A DNA stretch of 8,403 bases, from the NCBI GenBank assembly GCA_900769965.1, contig CAAGIQ010000157.1:1-8403 (forward strand). The letters run 5' to 3'. Position numbers and translations under genes: made by a program. Below, piece after piece: positions 6,137 to 8,403 of the stretch. The first letter of the stretch is position 1, and every line of letters begins with the position of its first letter. The DNA is from Bacilli bacterium. Its GTDB lineage: Bacteria; Bacillota_I; Bacilli_A; RFN20; CAG-288. The notes under the pieces were generated by a model. The model worked only from the letters and a program-made list of their open reading frames with translations. It searched no databases and was not told the DNA's origin.

Positions 6137-6248
6137 GATAAATGACCTTCGTGCCCTAAGAGAAGGAATTTCATCAATTTAGTTTCAATCCCTATACGTT
6201 TCTACTATCCTTGTGCCAAAAGGAAATATGATTAGTAGCGACTTTTTT
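6137..6248 (+). promoter_or_regulatory. Structured 5' leader with two related hairpins and a terminator-like end, class unknown
   Basis: Hairpin A: GATAAAT (6137-6143) pairs with ATTT-C-ATC (6168-6175, C bulged), with CCTTC/GAAGG (6146-6150/6162-6166) above it. Hairpin B: CTACTA/TAGTAG (6202-6207/6233-6238), with TCCTT/AAGGA (6208-6212/6220-6224) above an 8-nt bulge. Both apical loops begin with GTGCC (6151-6155, 6213-6217). B is followed by CGAC and six T (6243-6248), so it can act as a terminator. TCCTT (6208-6212) can also pair with AAGGA (6256-6260) of the ribosome site of the first exported-protein gene. This suggests a regulated leader. I could not match it to c-di-GMP-I/II, purine, THF, preQ1 or glycine aptamers by motif. 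Confidence 0.45.
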
Positions 6249-6257
6249 ATACTATAA
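6228..6257 (+). other. Possible 9-codon leader ORF in the operon leader
   Basis: ATG 6228 is preceded by AAAAGG (6218-6223) at 4-nt spacing and reads M-I-S-S-D-F-F-I-L, ending with TAA 6255-6257. That stop overlaps the first bases of the AAGGAAGG ribosome site (6256-6263) of the next gene. It spans the 3' arm and T-run of hairpin B, so translating ribosomes would disrupt the terminator-like fold. Chance is a real alternative at this length. Confidence 0.25.
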
Positions 6258-6273
6258 GGAAGGAAATTAATTT

Positions 6274-7209
6274 ATGAAATTAAGATCAAAATTATTGTTG
6301 TCCGCAACATGTTTATTGACAATTTCTGTTGCCGCAACAGCAACCTCTGCTTATGCTTGGTTTGTTTCTAATAGACAAGCTTCCGTTGTGATTAACAATG
6401 CTAATGTTAAGACAAATGCCACCAATTTAAAGATTGCTGGAGTTGCTAAAGCTAATGAAGATACTATAGAATTTAACACAACTGCAACAGCTGGTGCTTT
6501 AGCCGATGTCACTTCAGAAGCTCTTGCAACAGATATTTCTGGTGATGGAGTTGATTTTTTTAAACCAAAGTTAGCCCCTGATTTTGGAGTTGGTGAAAGT
6601 GAAACCGCAAAATATAACGCTTCATCAATCGCAAAAGTAGAAAATGATTCTACAACAAAGTATTACCATCAATTTAAATTAACTTTTAGTCAAGATAACG
6701 CAGATGTTAATACTGGAGTATTTTTAAGCAGTGAATCATCAGTTTTATTGACAACTGCTATTAAAGTAGGCGAAGATAATAAGAATGATGCTGGTATCGC
6801 CCTTTGTGCACGTGTAGCTTTCTTAGATAGTTCTAATAATCTATTACTTTATTGGGCTCCAAATAGATCATCTACCGATGCTAATAAATCCTACATTAAA
6901 CAGGAGTATTCTAAAGCTGATCCAGTTAGCATTAAGGATGGAGATACTTCTGAAGTTCTTCAGAATGTTTCTAGCTCTACTGTTATCACGGAAGAAAAAC
7001 TACTTTACGGTACTCCAAAAGACGTAAATGATGCATCTTCTACCAAAGATAATAATGTTGAACATTTATTAACTTTAAATGGCACAACCGCTCAAACAAT
7101 TACTGTTAGAATTTGGTTTGAAGGTATGGATGCTGCATGTATCTCATCTAATATAACTCAAACGATAGATGCTTTCTTACAATTTAACGGCGTCAACATG
7201 GATATCTAA
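6274..7209 (+). CDS. Exported surface/matrix-type protein, paralogue 1
   Basis: The 311-residue product starts with an export signal: K-L-R-S-K, a hydrophobic core (7-23) and A-Y-A (26-28) before W29, where cleavage is expected. The mature part is rich in Ser, Thr, Asn and Asp, with alternating hydrophobic positions suggesting beta structure and no further membrane helix or LPXTG anchor. Near residues 90-100 it has S-G-D-G-x-x-F-F-K-P-K, and near the C-terminus I-W-F-E-G-M-D-A-A-C (280-289). Both motifs recur in the downstream paralogue. The signal type and small-subunit, tandem-copy layout recall TasA/CalY matrix-fibre proteins with SipW-dependent signals, but that is resemblance only and no SipW-type peptidase is in the window. 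AAGGAAGG (6256-6263) lies 10 nt before ATG. First gene of a two-gene operon behind a structured leader. Confidence 0.78.
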   Translation: MKLRSKLLLSATCLLTISVAATATSAYAWFVSNRQASVVINNANVKTNATNLKIAGVAKANEDTIEFNTTATAGALADVTSEALATDISGDGVDFFKPKLAPDFGVGESETAKYNASSIAKVENDSTTKYYHQFKLTFSQDNADVNTGVFLSSESSVLLTTAIKVGEDNKNDAGIALCARVAFLDSSNNLLLYWAPNRSSTDANKSYIKQEYSKADPVSIKDGDTSEVLQNVSSSTVITEEKLLYGTPKDVNDASSTKDNNVEHLLTLNGTTAQTITVRIWFEGMDAACISSNITQTIDAFLQFNGVNMDI

Positions 7210-7238
7210 TTATAGGAATAATAAGGAGATAAATGATT

Positions 7239-8207
7239 ATGAAAACAAGATCTAAATTATTATTAGCTGCTGTTAGCTTATTAACAGTTTCCGTTGCTGC
7301 TACTGCCACTTCAGCTTATGCATGGTATACAGCAAATAGACAAGTATCTGGAAAAGTTACTCAAATGGCAGTTCAAGCCACTTCTGGTACTTTAGCTATT
7401 TCACATAACACCACTATTGGCGATTCATTTTCAGTTGATGAAGTCGCTTTAGATAATGATACATTTGCCTTAACCGGCAACGCTTCTGGTAAGGCTCTAA
7501 CTGATGTTTCTTCTAGTGGTGATGGTACATTTATCAAGCCAAAATTTAGTCATGATAATACAACAATAGTAGGAGAATATGCTCAAACAGGTGCTGATAC
7601 TATTGGTCAAAAAACTGTTAAATTGTCAAGTGGAGTAGCAGCAGGTGAGTCTCAAGCAACAGAGATTAGTGCATACGGTGTTATTTCTTTGGCTATTACA
7701 ATTAGTAACTCTGCCGCCTCTGGTGCTGGTTCTCTTGATATCTATATCGATCCAACTACTACAAGATTAACATCTACTTTAGATAGTGTTCAAAAATCTG
7801 CAAGATTTTCTATTTTAAATGGAACAGATAAATCACTATATATGTATTGTTCACCAACTGCTGATTCCGAAAGCACATACAATTACATTTCAAAAGCTAC
7901 TGGAAGTGAAAGTACTACATACTCAGAATCAACAATTACTAATGATGAATCTTTACAAGATAAGGGTACCAGTAAATTATTTGCTAAAAATTCGTTAGTT
8001 TCCTCTTCAAGTGATGCTACAAAGACAAAACCAAATGGATATCTTTGCACATTAGATACTAGTACAAATAATTCAAAGGATTTCATCATCACAATGTGGG
8101 TTGAAGGTACTGATAAAGATTGTGTAGTAGGTAATACTTCATTAGACGATTCATTACTTGTATCTGATTTATCATTAAGTTTAGGATTATACGCTCTCGA
8201 AGCTTAA
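7239..8207 (+). CDS. Exported surface/matrix-type protein, paralogue 2
   Basis: The 322-residue product is a divergent duplicate of the preceding gene. Its signal region M-K-T-R-S-K-L-L-L aligns residue for residue with the neighbour, and residues 18-29 (SVAATATSAYAW) are identical. The shared motifs S-G-D-G-x-F-I-K-P-K and M-W-V-E-G-T-D-K-D-C (W287) are present, while the region between has diverged and is very rich in Ser/Thr/Asp, as in secreted beta-rich proteins. I chose ATG 7239: it gives the same N-terminus as the paralogue and 10-nt spacing from AAGGAG (7223-7228), matching the upstream gene. ATG 7233 (two extra residues) has only 4-nt spacing. It begins 29 nt after the upstream stop with no promoter between, so both are co-transcribed. 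A strong terminator ends the operon at 8314. Likely a second subunit or variant of the same surface structure; function inferred. Confidence 0.78.
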   Translation: MKTRSKLLLAAVSLLTVSVAATATSAYAWYTANRQVSGKVTQMAVQATSGTLAISHNTTIGDSFSVDEVALDNDTFALTGNASGKALTDVSSSGDGTFIKPKFSHDNTTIVGEYAQTGADTIGQKTVKLSSGVAAGESQATEISAYGVISLAITISNSAASGAGSLDIYIDPTTTRLTSTLDSVQKSARFSILNGTDKSLYMYCSPTADSESTYNYISKATGSESTTYSESTITNDESLQDKGTSKLFAKNSLVSSSSDATKTKPNGYLCTLDTSTNNSKDFIITMWVEGTDKDCVVGNTSLDDSLLVSDLSLSLGLYALEA

Positions 8208-8258
8208 TTCTTCTAGAATTAACTTACCAATTTAATTTGTAAGGAGGGCGTAATCCCT
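8204..8258 (+). other. Hairpin cluster with an orphan Shine-Dalgarno sequence
   Basis: Three small inverted repeats follow each other: TTAATTC/GAATTAA (8204-8210/8216-8222, starting at the stop codon), CTTAC/GTAAG (8223-8227/8239-8243), and AGGG/CCCT (8245-8248/8255-8258). AAGGAGG (8241-8247) is a perfect ribosome-binding sequence, but no ATG or TTG follows at usable distance before the terminator. The purine run is partly paired in the third hairpin. It may be part of a structured 3' UTR or a small RNA, or a relic of a third operon gene. Confidence 0.4.
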
Positions 8259-8276
8259 AACAAAAATCACATCTAC

Positions 8277-8314
8277 AAAGGTGCTCTATAGGTTATACCT
8301 ATAAAGCGCCTTTT
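8277..8314 (+). terminator. Strong intrinsic terminator of the exported-protein operon
   Basis: AAAGGTGCT (8277-8285) pairs with AGCGCCTTT (8305-8313, one wobble). After a single C/A mismatch, TATAGGT (8287-8293) pairs with ACCTATA (8297-8303) around a 3-nt loop. The run TTTT follows (8311-8314). The long stem is the best terminator in the window. Its A-rich 5' flank is less like a reverse-strand terminator, though bidirectional action cannot be excluded. Confidence 0.85.
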
Positions 8315-8339
8315 ATAATGGAAAAATTTTCTGAAAAAT

Positions 8340-8367
8340 ACGCGATAATATTTGACAGATTTCGCGT
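8340..8367. repeat. Inverted repeat around a -35 box, candidate operator
   Basis: ACGCGA (8340-8345) and TCGCGT (8362-8367) are perfect 6-bp inverted arms separated by 16 bp. The pairing could extend into the flanking A-run and T-run with one bulged T. CG-rich half-sites stand out in such AT-rich DNA, and the -35 box TTGACA (8352-8357) lies between them. This is the arrangement of a repressor operator; a long-loop terminator is the alternative because a T-run follows. Confidence 0.4.
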
Positions 8368-8380
8368 TTTTGTTTAATAT
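8352..8380 (+). promoter_or_regulatory. Promoter reading out of the window
   Basis: Consensus TTGACA (8352-8357) and TAATAT (8375-8380) are separated by 17 nt. It lies downstream of the operon terminator, so it should drive a new + strand gene that begins beyond the window end at 8403. Confidence 0.65.
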
Positions 8381-8403
8381 ATTTTTGTAAAACCTATCTT
8401 TAG

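Noticed and set aside
6142..6159. Five-codon ORF ATG-ACC-TTC-GTG-CCC-TAA in the operon leader
   Set aside because: Only a weak AAAGAG precedes it, and the bases are better explained by hairpin A. Such short frames occur by chance.
6190..6240. Purine riboswitch-like signature (TTTCTAC ... GTGCCAAA ... GATTA)
   Set aside because: There is no P2 hairpin with a GG-containing loop to meet the CC of the other loop. The TCTAC bases are used in a simple CTACTA/TAGTAG stem, and the 3' core does not read GACTAYG.
7883..8092. Minus-strand open frame within exported paralogue 2
   Set aside because: It is antisense to a well-supported secreted protein and has no promoter or recognisable features.

Overview
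The window looks like chromosomal DNA from a low-GC Gram-positive-type bacterium. It is AT-rich throughout, has purine-rich Shine-Dalgarno sites and TTGACA/TATAAT-type promoters, and uses TGG for Trp with TGA as a stop (the standard code, so not a Mycoplasma-type code). An uncultured Bacilli or Mollicutes relative (RF39 or Erysipelotrichales-like) would fit, but this is inference. All complete genes are on the + strand.

Layout. (1) Positions 1-240 hold an AT-rich nested palindrome and a broken 3' remnant of a pyroglutamyl-peptidase gene. (2) Positions 261-3471 are a c-di-GMP unit: a promoter, a class I c-di-GMP (GEMM-I) riboswitch with a possible weak terminator, then a 1011-aa membrane protein. 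Its domain order is two membrane helices, degenerate GGDEF, GAF-like, PAS-like with a Cys cluster, degenerate GGDEF, and an EAL domain with altered catalytic motifs. (3) Positions 3525-4031 are a self-contained unit with its own promoter, encoding a 141-aa two-helix membrane protein of unknown role and ending in an intrinsic terminator. (4) Positions 4032-6017 start with overlapping inverted repeats and a promoter. They lead into a two-gene cassette of an SMC/ABC-like AAA ATPase and a small TOPRIM-like (RloB/AriB-type) protein, abutting with no gap. This is a candidate anti-phage defence pair related in layout to AbiL and PARIS. (5) Positions 6092-8314 are an operon of two paralogous exported proteins with near-identical signal peptides and a shared C-terminal W-x-E-G-x-D-x-x-C motif. 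It is preceded by a long structured leader that I cannot assign to a known RNA class and is closed by a strong terminator. (6) Positions 8340-8403 hold a good promoter inside an inverted repeat, reading out of the window.

How it may work together. The riboswitch would let intracellular c-di-GMP control a protein that itself looks like a c-di-GMP sensor or modified phosphodiesterase. The paired exported proteins resemble surface or matrix components, which c-di-GMP often controls, but nothing in the sequence links the two loci directly. The ATPase/TOPRIM cassette has its own promoter and looks AT-richer by eye than the GGDEF-EAL gene, consistent with an acquired defence module. The strongest calls are the riboswitch, the GGDEF/EAL protein, the ATPase, the exported pair and the terminators at 4004 and 8277. 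The weakest are the leader RNA, the leader peptide and the identity of the palindromes.
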